Positions 31,649 through 43,156 of a stretch of DNA of 64,000 bases are shown here, piece by piece. A program made the translations under genes and the position numbers. How positions within the stretch are numbered: position 1 is the first letter of the stretch; each line of letters starts with the position of its first letter. This DNA comes from Chamaelirium japonicum (taxonomy: Eukaryota > Streptophyta > Magnoliopsida > Liliales > Melanthiaceae). The notes under the pieces were generated by a model. The model was not told the DNA's origin and did not search any database. It was given only the letters and a program-made list of their open reading frames with translations. Location: NCBI GenBank assembly GCA_947650365.1, contig CANTAL010000198.1, positions 320,501 to 384,500 on the forward strand, given 5' to 3'.

Positions 31649-34491
31649 TTTTTTGGGAGGTAAAAAATGAATATATTAAACAAAAACAAAGATAGATACA
31701 GATCACGGATTATCTCGAGGTGAGACAGCAGACCACTCGACCAAATAGGGCTACATCAACAACATGACCTTAACTCATCGCACGGGGAGCAGACCGACAT
31801 GGTAGCCCCTGAACGTGAGGAAAAAATACCACACGCAAGTCTAAGAACCTAACCTAATACAATCACAAGAGAGCACTACTCCTTGTAACCCTATCAGACT
31901 GACCCTTAGGCCAAGACTCTTTGGCTCTAGACGAAGATGCAAGCGCTAGATTCGACACAGTATGAATAGTAGGGCGATTGGCTAGATGGGGGGGCAGCTT
32001 CTTGAACTAATCAAAGGAATCTGGAGGAACATCGCCTGCTTCCTCAGCTCGATTTGGAACAGCCCCAACATCACCACCGAGATCCTGCAGAACAATTGAC
32101 GCCTGCTCACCAGATAACCCCACCGCACTCCGAGCCAAATTCTTCCAATGAGCTCGTTGAAGAGAAGGAATAAAAAGACTGGGGCTTCCTTCTCGTTGGC
32201 TTCGTCGACCAGTATGCTTCATAGCGCCTCCTGTAGAGACCCCGCTCCCACTAGCAAGTCCAAGGACAATCAATTTTTCCCCCTCACTAGTTGTGCTAGC
32301 TGCTCGCATAACAGTTGCCTTTCGACGCTCAACATCAGCCTCACCTTGCGTAACAACATGCTCTAACAGTGAAACATCAGGTCTTGTAACATCACCTATT
32401 TGATGCTTTGCAGCCTGCGTAACATTTGCACTCCCTTCCTAAACCAACTACGTAACAGCAGCAGTAGCCACACAATCTTCTGCATCAGCAGTAGCAACAA
32501 CACTTTCACTCTCTGCATTAGATGTAACACCAACAAATACAGCCTCTGCAGCAGCACCAACATGTGTAACACCATTAAGTTCTGCAGGAACAACACTACA
32601 GAACCCAGGTGTAGTGGCAGCAATTGCAGCATCCTCCATCTCACAAATAGCTGCATCCCTAGGCTCATCTCCCAAAACCTCAATCCGAGACCCGGTCTAC
32701 TGTACCACATGAACTAAGGGCTCTTTCACCCTAGGTGACTGAGCCCTGCGAATAGTTTGCCACCCATCATCAACAACCTCCTAGCCTTTGGATGACGTGG
32801 GCACACTTCTCCCACCTTCCTGACTGCCCAGCATGACTTTAGGCTGCCAAGATTGGCTAATCCTGGCACTGACCAACTTTGGATGCTTGGTACAAGCAGC
32901 CCCACTATGGTCAAATGTTTTGCATGGCTTACAACGGGTCGGGATCCAGTCGTATGTGACCGGTTGCCAAGAGAGAAACTCACCCTTCTCATTTCTAGCT
33001 TGAACCCACCTTGGGAGAGAATCTTCGACATTGATCTCCATGCAAATCCTCGCAAATTGTGCCCTTGTGCCTCTAGTTGTTGCTTGATACATATAGATGG
33101 GGGTCCCAAAAACACTCCCTAACCGGCTAAGCATGGGCTCAGTCCATAAGTCCCCCTCTATATTAGGGAAGTTTGTCCAAATTGGGATTTTCAGAACAAC
33201 CTCCCTATCACTGCACATTCCCCTTTCCCATTTCCTTACTATCAATGGACAACCATCAAAGTGCCATGTTTTTCCTTCAAGGATTTGGTTAAAATCTGTC
33301 TCTAACTCGAACTCGAACAAAAAAACTCCATTAGCTCTTGAAAGAATATTCAAGCCCCCTGATGGCTGCCAGGTTCGCATGATGAAGTTTTTAAGATGTA
33401 AATAATATGGCCGCCTTCCTAACACAAACCCAACCAGTGTGTGCTCCCATCTCTTAGCGTTGGATTCTAATTTAGCGGTTGGACAAATTGCCACTTTTTG
33501 CCCATCAAAAATGCCAGGTTCTATGTACCGTAGACGGAGCTTCTCTAGGGGGAGTGGAGGTGTGATCAGAATTGGGGTGGCATCCCAAGCGCGACTCCCA
33601 CCCCCACTCTTCCCCGCCAACCAAACAGCACCACTCTTGACTGATGTATTTGGCTCTTCTGCAAACCCAGAAATTGGATTAGGCACTTGATCAAACACTT
33701 GGCAGGTTGCAGTATTTTGCTCTGTAACAATGTTACCGGGCTGTACAGATCCACCACCAGGCTGCACCCTGCTGGGCGACAGGTTCACAGAGATCCTACC
33801 CGATTGGGACAAACCATCAAACACAATGTGGGCAGCAGCACCTGAAGACGTTTCTATGCAGGCTGCCTTCTCCCCAATCAATACCCCTATAGAACCAGAC
33901 CCTCTAGGACTATACAGGGAATAATGGAATGGAGGAAAGTCCTTTACATCCTCAAGATCCGTAACCTCTTCAGCACCACCAGTTATAGGATCCAAGCTTA
34001 GCGCATCACTGGTTACAGAACACCCAGCCGAACCGGTGCCTACAGCAGAAACCCGACTGTCCCTTAGCCCTGCGTCACCATATCCTCCACCGACTGCTCC
34101 TATAGCAGCTGCAATAAATCCTCCAAGTAATGGGGTATCTGGTGGGGTGAAAGTGTCACTGATCTCCAGATCTGCAGGACACTTATCAGCCACCAACGAA
34201 CCAGATCCCATGGGGCATGAAGTTTGCTCGCCTGATTTCTTTCCCCTCGCACTCCGAGAAGAATATGATCTACCCGTCCCCTCTTCTACCAATACCAGGA
34301 CCTCCTACCCCGAGTGGAGAGAAGGACGACTGCACTCGTCCCTCGTCCTAGAAGCAAGAAGAGCATGCTCTTGAGGGGGCTCCATTACCCCCAAGCGGGA
34401 GAAGAAGGTGGGGAGCTCCAATTCTCTCAAAAACCTAGAGAGAGAAGCTCTGGTTTTAGAGAGAGAGAGACAACTAACTGAGAGCTCTTTA
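31649..34491 (-). mobile_element. ORF1-only L1-type LINE (2843 bp)
   Basis: Bounded by an 18-bp target duplication. It ends on the minus strand in a short poly(A) (T run at 31649-31654) and starts at 34491 with a CTCTCTCTCT-rich 5' leader. It encodes a complete ORF1 but no ORF2: no endonuclease or reverse transcriptase motif occurs between the ORF1 stop at 31863 and the poly(A) at 31654. The 5' end seems intact, so this is not ordinary 5' truncation. It lies inside the protease coding region of Copia-A, just after DSGSSNHVCNS. Confidence 0.88.
31863..34385 (-). pseudogene. LINE ORF1 protein (DUF4283-type plus zinc knuckle), 840 codons with stops
   Basis: The ATG at 34385 begins MEPPQEHALLASRTR. 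The same frame continues to a TGA at 31863, with premature stops at codon 27, after SSKG (32781) and at two or more later sites. The middle part (GFVLGRRPYYLHLKNFIMRT, then FEFELETDFNQILEGKTWHF and PIWTNFPNI) is the RNA-binding fold typical of plant L1 ORF1 (DUF4283). A CX2CX4HX4C knuckle (CKPCKTFDHSGAAC) follows about 160 residues later. After it come DDGWQTIRR and a long Ala/Val-rich tail. Known role of the family: RNA chaperone in the L1 RNP. The C-terminal tail is complete, so loss of ORF2 is a clean deletion downstream. Confidence 0.85.
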
Positions 34492-34509
34492 AAACCCCTA
34501 TAATGAATT

Positions 34510-34640
34510 ACATACATGGTTAGAGGACCCGGAGTCCACAAGCCAGGAAGCAAAGGATCTACCGCTTGAAAGAAGTGTTTCAACTACTAAGAGTTGAGGT
34601 TTACCTGCTCCAGTATGCAGAGGCTTCTTGCAGTCCTTCT
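34510..34640 (-). pseudogene. Copia-A protease active-site region
   Basis: Minus strand reads LVDSGSSNHVC in a frame that crosses the LINE insertion: the catalytic DSG of copia proteases. Upstream it joins the gag end. The LINE insertion separates it from the rest of the protease at 31500-31630. Confidence 0.8.
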
Positions 34641-35421
34641 TCTAATGTCCGCTCTCACCATACCTAAAGCACATGGTGCTTGGCTTTGTAGCCTTCTTGG
34701 ATCCAAATATTTCCACATTACTCTGCACAGGAATTGACTTAGGCTTTTTCTTTGACTTGCTCTTTTGAGGTTTCCTCCGTTTCAATGAGGATCTGTGTTG
34801 CACAGTAAGTGATTCGCCCTTGTATTTGAAACCATCCTCAGCAACCTTGAGAGCTCCCAGAAGCTCCGCATTTGTCATTTTCAACTTATTCAAATGGAAA
34901 TTTATGACAAAGCCTTCAAAGGCTCCAGACAGAGATGCAAGAAAAATGTTCGTCATCAGCTTGTTATCTAGCACAATATTCATGGTAGCCAGCTCGTTCT
35001 GGAACCCAAAAATTTTGAGCATGTGTTCCCAAACTAGCATACCATTCAACATCTTAGTACTAACTAGCTTCTAAACAGTGAGGTATCGAGTGACTCGACT
35101 GTGACCCTCAAATATTTCCTTGAGGTACAACATCATGTCAGAAGCATCGGGCATTTCCTTGACTTGCTTCTGCAGAGTTGTTTGCAAAAAGGCTATTATA
35201 TAGTATTTGCATATCTTATTCGCCTCTTTCCAGTCAGTATATTCCTTTTGTTGTGCCTCTGTAGCGTTTGGACCCGATAAGTATGGCTTAGATATTGTCA
35301 GTGCCATTGTGTGTTTACATATCCTTAGGACCAATATCAGATTGCGTTTCTAATTCTCATAGTTGGGACCCGTCAGTTTGTTATCACTGAGGATAGCTGA
35401 AAGGGGATTTAACTTAGTCAT
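34641..35421 (-). pseudogene. Copia-A gag
   Basis: The ATG at 35421 starts MTKLNPLSAILSDNKLTGPN; a TAG replaces the Trp of the usual NYxxWK motif soon after. It continues through EYTDWKEANKICKYYIIAFL and LYLKEIFEGHSR, then a stop and KTKMLN-like sequence, IVLDNKLMTNIFLASLSGAF, a Lys-rich linker (KRRKPQKSKSKKKPKS) and the knuckle CFRYGESGH.KKDC, in which the second cysteine is Tyr and a stop precedes KKDC. Length is as expected for copia gag. Degenerate. Confidence 0.85.
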
Positions 35422-37147
35422 CTGTTAATAAACAAACAACAGTGTATGAGAATGAATTATAAAATCATTTTTTGGATTTTTAAAATGATTTAATTAGATC
35501 TACACGTCAATGCATACCCTCAAGAAAAGAACGTTTCTGTAGATTAATTAACCATGTATGCAAGCTCTGGGATCAAGATGTACCCACCTTGGGGTAGTGC
35601 ACACTGTCGCCCCCTCACATCGGAACTCAGGGATGCAATCCAAATCTACACTCTAATGAGCTATGATGGACCATGGTTCTTTTGGCCAGAGCTACGTGGT
35701 CTAAGTGCAAAGCTACAAGATACCACGGTGCACTTCAAATACTTCTCCACAAACCTAGAAGATTATGAACCGGGAGTTCATACGGCCCCCACTTTGGTGG
35801 GAAAAACCCTTCTCTCCTTAATGCGTGACCCCTTTATCCCTAAGGAGATCACTTGGTATCTGTTGTAGAAGAGAACACAACCCTCACCTGCAGGGATTAT
35901 GGATCATGCCCTCCCCACCTGGATTCCTTATGATTTGCTGTGGGGGCCAAGGACTTCTCGAAAGCCCCTTATGTATCCCTTTTATCTGGAGGGTAATTTT
36001 AATGCAAGTGATAGTACAATCTAAGGTAGCGACCACCTATACACTAGACCCTGGTCTAACCATGCTCCCACTGAGGTACCGAACTCCTATGGAATATTAG
36101 TGATTCTGGAGCATTATAGTCCCTGTCCCATGGAGTTACTTTGGCATTGGTCTTTCACTACCACAAGAGTCACATTACATACCCCAGAATTTCCGATATC
36201 CCACGGAAGCTCTAACCCTAATGTTATGAGCCTAGCCAAAGACCAACGTGGTCAGAGCTCCCACTACGATAATGTACGTTCCAGTCTCTTGATGTGTGAT
36301 GACCTGTGGATCATCATCTCACCCTTAGTTTCGATGCTGGCCAACTAGTGGCGGCATAACCTCGTAATGATGAGATCCCACCATCATCAAACTATAAGAC
36401 GACTATGGGTGACTATCTAGTTGAGTCCTAACCTAATGGTCAAAGGGGACCATACGAGGAAAGGGCATCCCGCCTAAATACCTAATCTCATATTTAATTA
36501 TCAATAATACATCATCAGGTTTATCAGATTAACTAATAAAAAGAAACAACCACACACAGATTTTACATCAGGCTTAGGGTCTACTCCCTGAACCTGATCA
36601 GTGCAGCAGCTCTACTCTTCCTTCAAGTTCTCTGATCCGGCCCAAAGTCTCTGTGCATGGTCCCTGGTTCACACCACCATGTACACTTCCACCAGTTCAG
36701 TTCGTCCTTCGGGTACCACTCTTCCTCTTGCAAAGGTGCTCTGCCCTGGAATCCATTTTCATCGTTTTCCTTTAAATGAAAAAACTATCCTGCTCCGAGC
36801 AATTGCTCGTTCAGGCATAATTTCCTAGGAAAATTAAAAAAAAAAGCTAGCAGAGAGCCCTCGAAAACCGAGGATGACAAAACCATCCTCGCCCATAATG
36901 GCCTATACACCATCTATAGAGAATTAAAAAAATAAAGCGCATTCATTCACATAATCTGGGGTCCGACCCCCATATGCACAAACTAATTTCAGCATTTTAC
37001 TTTTCAAAGCGGCACCTGCAGAAAACTCATAGAAACATACATTCTATGCATGCATGAAACGAAACGAACCCGATGATGAACTATCATGTCATGTGCATAT
37101 GATTGGATTCGATAAGAATATCATCATGTACCACACACCCAAATGAT
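35422..37147 (-). other. 5' leader of Copia-A
   Basis: About 1.7 kb between primer site and gag without a supported gene. It is clearly related to the leader of Copia-B (41240-43141): both contain the TGATGGACCATGG...TTTTGGCCAG stretch and the CATACGGCCCCCACT word. Confidence 0.75.
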
Positions 37148-37160
37148 GGATCTAATACCA
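37148..37160 (-). other. Primer binding site of Copia-A
   Basis: Minus strand TGGTATTAGATCC, an initiator-Met site with two changes, just after the LTR end at 37163. Confidence 0.8.
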
Positions 37161-37162
37161 GT

Positions 37163-39330
37163 TGTTGGGAAAAATTAATTTCCTAGATCAAAGTCTGCGC
37201 AGCGAGAGTCGGGCAGCGATTGCAAGACCACGTTGCCGGGTTTGTGCTATAAAAATTCTATATTATATATTCCTATTATCTGCACATGATAGAATAGTAT
37301 GAATCCCTAATCATCATTCTAATGAGATGATGCAACATACATCAGATGACCTATGCATTAAAACTTAGAACGAGCGATAGAAAGATTATACCTTCGTGTA
37401 GATTTTTTTACTGCGGAGGATTTTCTTCTTTGTTGGTGGAGAAGGATGCCAAGGTTTGGATGAGAGGTATGGATGTAGATCCACCGTTGGGTTCACCGAG
37501 TCTCGCCTCCCAGCTACATCCTTGTTGAGAGATCTCTGAATGTCTTTCGCCAATGAGCCACTTTCGATGCTTGCAAAAGCCTTTAAGAAGACGAGAAAGA
37601 GAGAGGAACGGTGTGCAGATTTTCGGCACAAGAGAGGGTCGTTTGGAGCAATAGATTGCAGCCAATACCCTCTTGGAACCTGTCATGAAATTCCCTTTTT
37701 TTTCTACCTTTAAGTGGCTGGCCATAGGGATTAAAAATCCCCTGATATGGCCGGCCCTATCCTATCCAACCACCGAAAAATCGCCCCTAAGATTTTATGG
37801 GGGGCGGTTCCAACTATGCAACAACCCATATCTAGGGGAGGATCTTCTCAGATCCTCCCCATATCAAGTCATGGCTGCAAATAGGTGCCCCTAACATGAG
37901 TGGCTGGCCATTAGGGCATGCGGGGGCTATTTGGCAAAAGACCAAAATGCCCCCCATCCTTCTAATGGTCGTACACTCGTGTACCGGGCTCCGATTACAA
38001 AACCGTTCTAACCTGCAGGACCCCTAGGATTTCTAGTGTCCTCTCGATATGGAAATGTTGTTCTCTCATTTAGTGGTGCCCTCAAAAATTTATCCATACT
38101 TAGGGGTGCCCTTAGTAAAACGAGGGGTGCCCTTAGTAAAATTTACCGAAGCAACTCTATCGAGCTCTCGTGCGATGCATGATCGGATTATCTGCACCTA
38201 TGAGGGGTGTTAGATATTTTACGTATGCCTCTAACGACTCTGGGGTTGCCCCCTGGAAGCATACTTTGTTTCTCTTTCTCTCTCACGCTCTAGTACGAAG
38301 CACCCGTGGGATGATCATCTTCCTAACTAAGGTAGTGCAAGTAAGGTAAGAGATGGATATGATTTTGGATGTGGACATGGTGAAATCTGCAGGGACTAGG
38401 ATTCATGGTTAACAACCAGGACTCGACCAACACACCCTACAGGTGTCTCTGTCTGTCCTCTGAGCCCTGGTTAACTTCCGAAGCTAAACAGAGTGTGACG
38501 CAAGTTGACCTCTAATCCTCTTAGACTTATTATGTTCTCTTGCATACCCTTGATCTCCGCTCAGTTACAGTAGTATGATATCCCTCCATGTAGTGCCATG
38601 ATACGACTCCAGTGGTGGAGAACACTGTCAAACTCGAGTGATTATTTGACATGGTTCTATCTAGGTGAACTAACCTCAACGCACTTCCCTTTGTTTTGGC
38701 CAAGCTAGGGGATTCAGTCGTCAGCTCGATTGACAAACATCAGGCCTGGTTTTCACGCGATGTGAGTTCGACCATGGAACGCACTACCGGTTAGGGTTGT
38801 GGATGGCCTGTAGAAGTAATATGCCGATGCGATATCGATCGAGTAACCCAACGTATCGTGGTATTGGGTTGCATATAAATGGATCCCTCATACGTTGGTG
38901 CATCAAAGCATCACGCAACTGGTTAGCCCACCGGCCATGATTCCTCAGGGTTTAGAACCAACTACTCTAAGCAGAAACACGACTTAATGCACCGGTGTCT
39001 GCTCATTGATCTATGCACCATGTTGGCTCCGTTCGATCACAGTAAATGTGCCTGGCAATGACTATAGTGAAGGTTCCATGCTTTGTCATTCCAACAGCTT
39101 CTCACGATAGGGGAATCAGCCCTATCATAGTTGTGAACAATTTAGGTTATATGTTTCCAATTTACTGAGCCTTCCGCTCAACAGATCTACATAAACCATA
39201 GCTTATTGTTCTATCCTAAAACACATGATATGATCACGTACCACTAATGCAATTCTTATTCAAATACAACCTCTCTATTATTTCTCCAAATAAAAGGTTT
39301 TTACAAGCTAAGAACATATCAATTCCAACA
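37163..39330 (-). repeat. 5' LTR of Copia-A
   Basis: 2168 bp, pairs with 24875-27043. Starts on the plus strand TGTTGGGAAAAA and ends AATTCCAACA. Confidence 0.92.
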
Positions 39331-39475
39331 CCCTTACCCTCCCCCTTTTATTCCCTCTTCATCCCTCCCTCTCCTATATTAAGTCAGGCCCTTGGAAGCC
39401 CTTATAGATCCCAAGTTTCCCCATTTTCCCTTCCAAAAACCCAAGAAAGGTTACTTGTTTTTCCTTTGCAAAAAC
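39331..39475 (+). repeat. Second part of the LTR of the second Tekay-like element (probable)
   Basis: Sequence on the far side of the Copia-A insertion, beginning with the CCCTT target-duplication partner. It contains CCTATATTAAG (about 39374), a possible TATA box. Assigned by position only. It ends where the Tat LTR begins at 39476. Confidence 0.5.
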
Positions 39476-40213
39476 TGTGGGGGAAAATCTTCGTGCCGAC
39501 CCGAAGACTTTCGTCGCACCAGTCAATTGAGGTTCGAGTCGAAGATCGTTGTTCGATCTGTTGATTGGTGTTGCCGTTCTCAATATATAGACAGAGAGAG
39601 ATGCAATCAGAAAGTTGACACGAGATGTGATCTCGGAGTTCAGCCGAAGCCTACGTCTCCGTGCTATAGGGAGCAACCAGAATTCACTAACTCTTTTCTC
39701 GAAGTGATCTTGATAGACCGAGTATCACTGAAGCCTCTCCGATCTCTTCAAAGACAAGAAGAAGATCAAGGAGAGGTGAAGGATGGGAAGCTAGAAAATT
39801 CCAGAGCTCTGGTTTCTGAAAATCAGCTCTCAGAACTGGAAATCGGATCTATTTACATTCGAAGGGTCTGCTACTTATAGAATTCTCGAAGAGGAATTCT
39901 GGGGTAAATGGCGGTTTCTGGTTGCTTCTGGAAGAAACTTTAGGCAAGGTGGTCGGTCCCATGGCTGTCTCCTGGGGATTCCACAGGCTGGGCCGGTGGG
40001 TCCCGCGGTAGTCCTCTTGAGCCCACCAGGCAGGGCCGGTGGGTCTCGTGGTAGTCCACGTGGGCCCACCAGGCAGGGCCGGTGGGTCCCGTGGTAGTCC
40101 ACGAGGGCCCACCAAGCAGGGCCGGTGGGTCCCGTAGTAATCTTCGTGGGCCCACCAGGCAGGGCCGTTGGGTCCCGCTGTTTGCAGACTTCTTGCCAAA
40201 ATTTGCACCCACA
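39476..40213 (-). repeat. Tat-lineage LTR with expanded 43-bp minisatellite (738 bp)
   Basis: 93 bp longer than the two LTRs of the complete element (645 bp each), mainly from extra copies of a GC-rich 43-bp unit (starts at 39990, 40033, 40076, 40119 and a partial at 40162). Otherwise homologous throughout. Confidence 0.92.
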
Positions 40214-40319
40214 GTTACCCCCTCCAAGTTAGCTAAGAGGCCACCTTGGCTGGCTTGGATTCTTGGTGCAAAGTTAACGACCCCCTGTCACAAGTGCAAA
40301 GGAGCTTGTCGAGTGTTAG

Positions 40320-41127
40320 CGTCAAAAAAGGCTGATCGGTCAATTTTGACCGATCGGTTGAACTTGACCGATCGATCAAAATTGACCGATCGGTTGAATT
40401 CAACCGATCGGGATCGAAGTGATCGGTCAAAAAACATAGTTTTTTGACCGATCCAATAGAAATTCGACCGATCGGTTGAATTTGACCGATCGGTCAAACT
40501 TGACCAATCGGTCAAATTCAACCGTTCGAGGTTGCAGGGATCGGGCAAAAGGCCAAGTTTTTTGCCCGATTCAGTAGAAAATCGACCGATCGGTTGAACT
40601 TGACCGATCGATCAAGGTTGACCGATCGGTTAATTTCAACCGATCGAGGTTGAAGGGATCGGGCAAAAGGCCAAGTTTTTTGCCCGATCCAGTAGAAAAT
40701 CGACCGATCGGTTGAACTTGACCGATCGATCATGGTAGACCGATCGGTTAATTTCAACCGGTCGAGGTTGAAGGGATCGGGCAAAAGGCCAAGTTTTTTG
40801 CTCGATCCAGTAGAAAATCGACCGATCGGTTGAACTTGACCGATCGGTTAATTTCAACCGGTCGAGGTTGAAGGGATCGGGCAAAAGGCCAAGTTTTTTG
40901 CCCGATCCAGTAGAAAATCGACCGATCGGTTGAACTTGACTGATCGGTCAAGGTAGACCGATCGGTTAATTTCAACCGGTCGAGGTTGAAGGGATCGGGC
41001 AAAAGGTCAAGTTTTTTGCCCGATCCAGTAGAAAATCGATCGATCGGTTGAACTTGATCGATCGGTCAAGGTAGACTGATCGGTTAGTTTCAACCGGTAG
41101 AGGTTGAAAGGATCGGGCAAAAGGCAT
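40320..41127 (-). repeat. 118-bp tandem array with GACCGATCGGTC palindromes (inverted copy)
   Basis: About six to seven units of the same 118-bp repeat as 60264-61208, one shortened by about 18 bp. Each has several copies of GACCGATCGGTC or close variants and a GGGCAAAAGGCCAAGTTTTT segment. Open frames through it are a by-product of the repeat. Confidence 0.92.
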
Positions 41128-41240
41128 ATCTCTAACTCGCTTCTAAAGAGTTGTCCGCAAGTCTGCTATAACATAGCACTTGCACATCTCCTTAGACTCT
41201 CACAAGTCATCATATGCCCTAGTTAGTGCCCTAGTGATAT
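41128..41240 (-). pseudogene. Copia-B gag stub
   Basis: Minus strand ESKEMCKCYVIADLRTTL, then a stop and KRVRDMP, matches Copia-A gag WKEANKICKYYIIAFLQTTL and KQVKEMP. It ends exactly at the junction. Confidence 0.75.
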
Positions 41241-43141
41241 CTGGACCTATTAGGTCTAGTATAGGGATATTTAGATTGCAAGCCAATGTACGTTTACTAC
41301 CCTATGCATAAGCTAAAGAAAGCGCTTCCGCTTTACGTAGTTAGAGACCCGATAACTGGTTCTTTTATGGGACAACGGATAGGGAAACTATATGGTTGAA
41401 TGAAAACGAATGCAAAATAACTTATTTTATGGATTTTAAAAATAAGCTAATTATATCCAAATGCCAACGCTACCCTCAGAGCGAAGACACCTCTATAGAT
41501 TAATTAACCATGTATGTAAGATCTCGGAATCGACTACACCTGCCCTAGGGGGCATCATGCAGCGTCAATCCGCTTACACGGGCCTTTCCTTAACCCTATC
41601 CAAATCTGCCAACTAAGGGCTTTGATGGACCATGGTTATCCTTTTGGCCAGTGCCACGTGATCCCCATTGTCTGAGCAATGAATGCCTCACGTCCACTTC
41701 GGATGCTTACCCACAAGCCTAGGTAGTTACGACATAGGAGTTCATACGGCCCCCACTAGGGTGGGATGAAAAGCCCTTCTCTCCTCACCCCGTAACCACC
41801 ATATCCCTAAGGAGACTGCTAAGTCATCTGGCATAGAAAAATATAACTCTCACCCTAGGGGGTGTCGAGCTACGCCCTTCCACCCAGATACAGAGCAGTT
41901 GGTTGTGGAGGCCAGAGGATCTCGACGAGTCCTCTTACACATCCCTTATTATAGTTGAGGGTTATTTAATGCAAGTAAGAGTGTACACTAAGGTCACGAC
42001 AACCTATATACTAGACCCTGGTCATACCATGCTCCCACTAACGTTTCAAGCCTTTCACGAAGCATTAATCGATCTCGAAATATCATAGTCCCTGCCTCAA
42101 GTGGATTTCTCCACTCAAAGGTCACATTACATATCCCAAGAACATCGATGCTTTGCAAACCTAGCTATCACGCTAATGCTCTAGAGCCTAGCCTAAGGTC
42201 AGAATGACAGCAAAGGTCTTCCACTATCATGGCGCCTTGCTTATAAATTTGACGAATGATGTCATAGTAGAATTCCAACTCATTCTAGGTTTCAATGCTG
42301 GCCAAATAGGCACACCCGACTAATCAGGTGTCGACCTAATGGTGGCATAACCAAATATAAGGAATTCATGCTATCATCAAGGGTCAATTAAATAATAGGC
42401 ATCACTAGTGGAATCTTATTCTAATAAGGTCTCTAGGACCTGAGGGGAAAGGGCATCCATCTAATATAGATAATCAAATTATCGCATCGGGGTTCTCTAC
42501 AGAAATATAAAGAACAGTAGAAAGAAACAACCACACAACTGAATCAAGTTCAGGATCCGACCCCTGAACCTGACTGGCACAGCGTAGGCTCTCTGTCTCC
42601 TTCGCAAGGCTCCTTGATCTGGTGTAAGCCTCTGTATACGATCTCCTGACGCTTTCTGCCCTTTGTCGTCATCGTGTACGCTTCGCCGGATCGCCATCGT
42701 CCTCAAAAGTTCCGCTCGTCCTCCCAGTGGTGGATCTCCACGGTAAGTCCTCTTCAATCTGTAACCGAAAAAACTCTAGTACGCTTCGAGCAAGTGCCCG
42801 CTCGTACACAATTTTCTAGAACAAAAAGGAAAACAAACCTAACAAAAAGCCTGGGAATCAAGGGTGGTCAACTTCCACCACTTGCCCGACTATAGCTATA
42901 AAACCTATCCACACACAGAAGAAAAACATCCAGACAATATTCGCTAACACGGGATCCGACCCCCAGTAGCAAGAAATCACAAATCTAGATTAATTTTAAA
43001 AGCGGCGCCCTGCAAGAACGATTCATAGAACACATAAAATATATTATGCATGATCTACTCGTAGAACCCCGATGACAGCACATACTATTCATACGCGCAC
43101 ATGATGGTTTCATGAAAAACATGAAACGCACACCACTAGCA
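41241..43141 (-). other. Copia-B 5' leader
   Basis: About 1.9 kb, non-coding as far as I can see, homologous in patches to 35422-37147. Confidence 0.7.
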
Positions 43142-43155
43142 TGCTCTGATACCAA
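43142..43155 (-). other. Primer binding site of Copia-B
   Basis: Minus strand TTGGTATCAGAGCA adjoining the LTR at 43157. Intact initiator-Met site. Confidence 0.88.
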
Positions 43156-43156
43156 T

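Larger units (their letters stand above)
24875..39330 (-). mobile_element. Copia-A: Ty1/copia LTR retrotransposon with two nested insertions
   Basis: LTRs at 24875-27043 and 37163-39330 (2169 and 2168 bp) are bounded by TGTTGG/CCAACA, with a primer site at the right LTR and a purine tract at the left LTR. Flanks GCCTT (24870-24874) and CCCTT (39331-39335) are a 4/5 match to a target duplication. Order on the minus strand is gag, protease, integrase, reverse transcriptase, RNase H, the copia order. A LINE sits in the protease and a Cassandra cluster in the integrase. Without them the element is about 10 kb. The first 210 bp of the two LTRs differ at roughly 20 positions, so it is old. Inserted in the LTR of the second Tekay-like element. 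Confidence 0.92.
39476..41127 (-). mobile_element. 3' end of a Tat-lineage gypsy element, minus strand, truncated
   Basis: The LTR at 39476-40213 and the adjoining 914 bp are the reverse complement of the 3' end of the complete Tat element at 49064-62094: LTR, purine tract (ACTTGGAGGGGGTAAC), conserved 110-bp segment, then the 118-bp array. The match stops at 41127, where copia gag sequence of Copia-B begins. Confidence 0.92.

Noticed and set aside
32400-32717. Plus-strand Asn/Ser-rich and minus-strand Leu-rich frames in the LINE
   Set aside because: Out of frame with ORF1. Its Ala/Val-rich tail explains the composition.
40233-41002. Frames rich in TDRS/RSV repeats in the 118-bp array (also 60264-61195)
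   Set aside because: Produced by the repeat itself. The unit is not a multiple of three, and frames in both strands are open.
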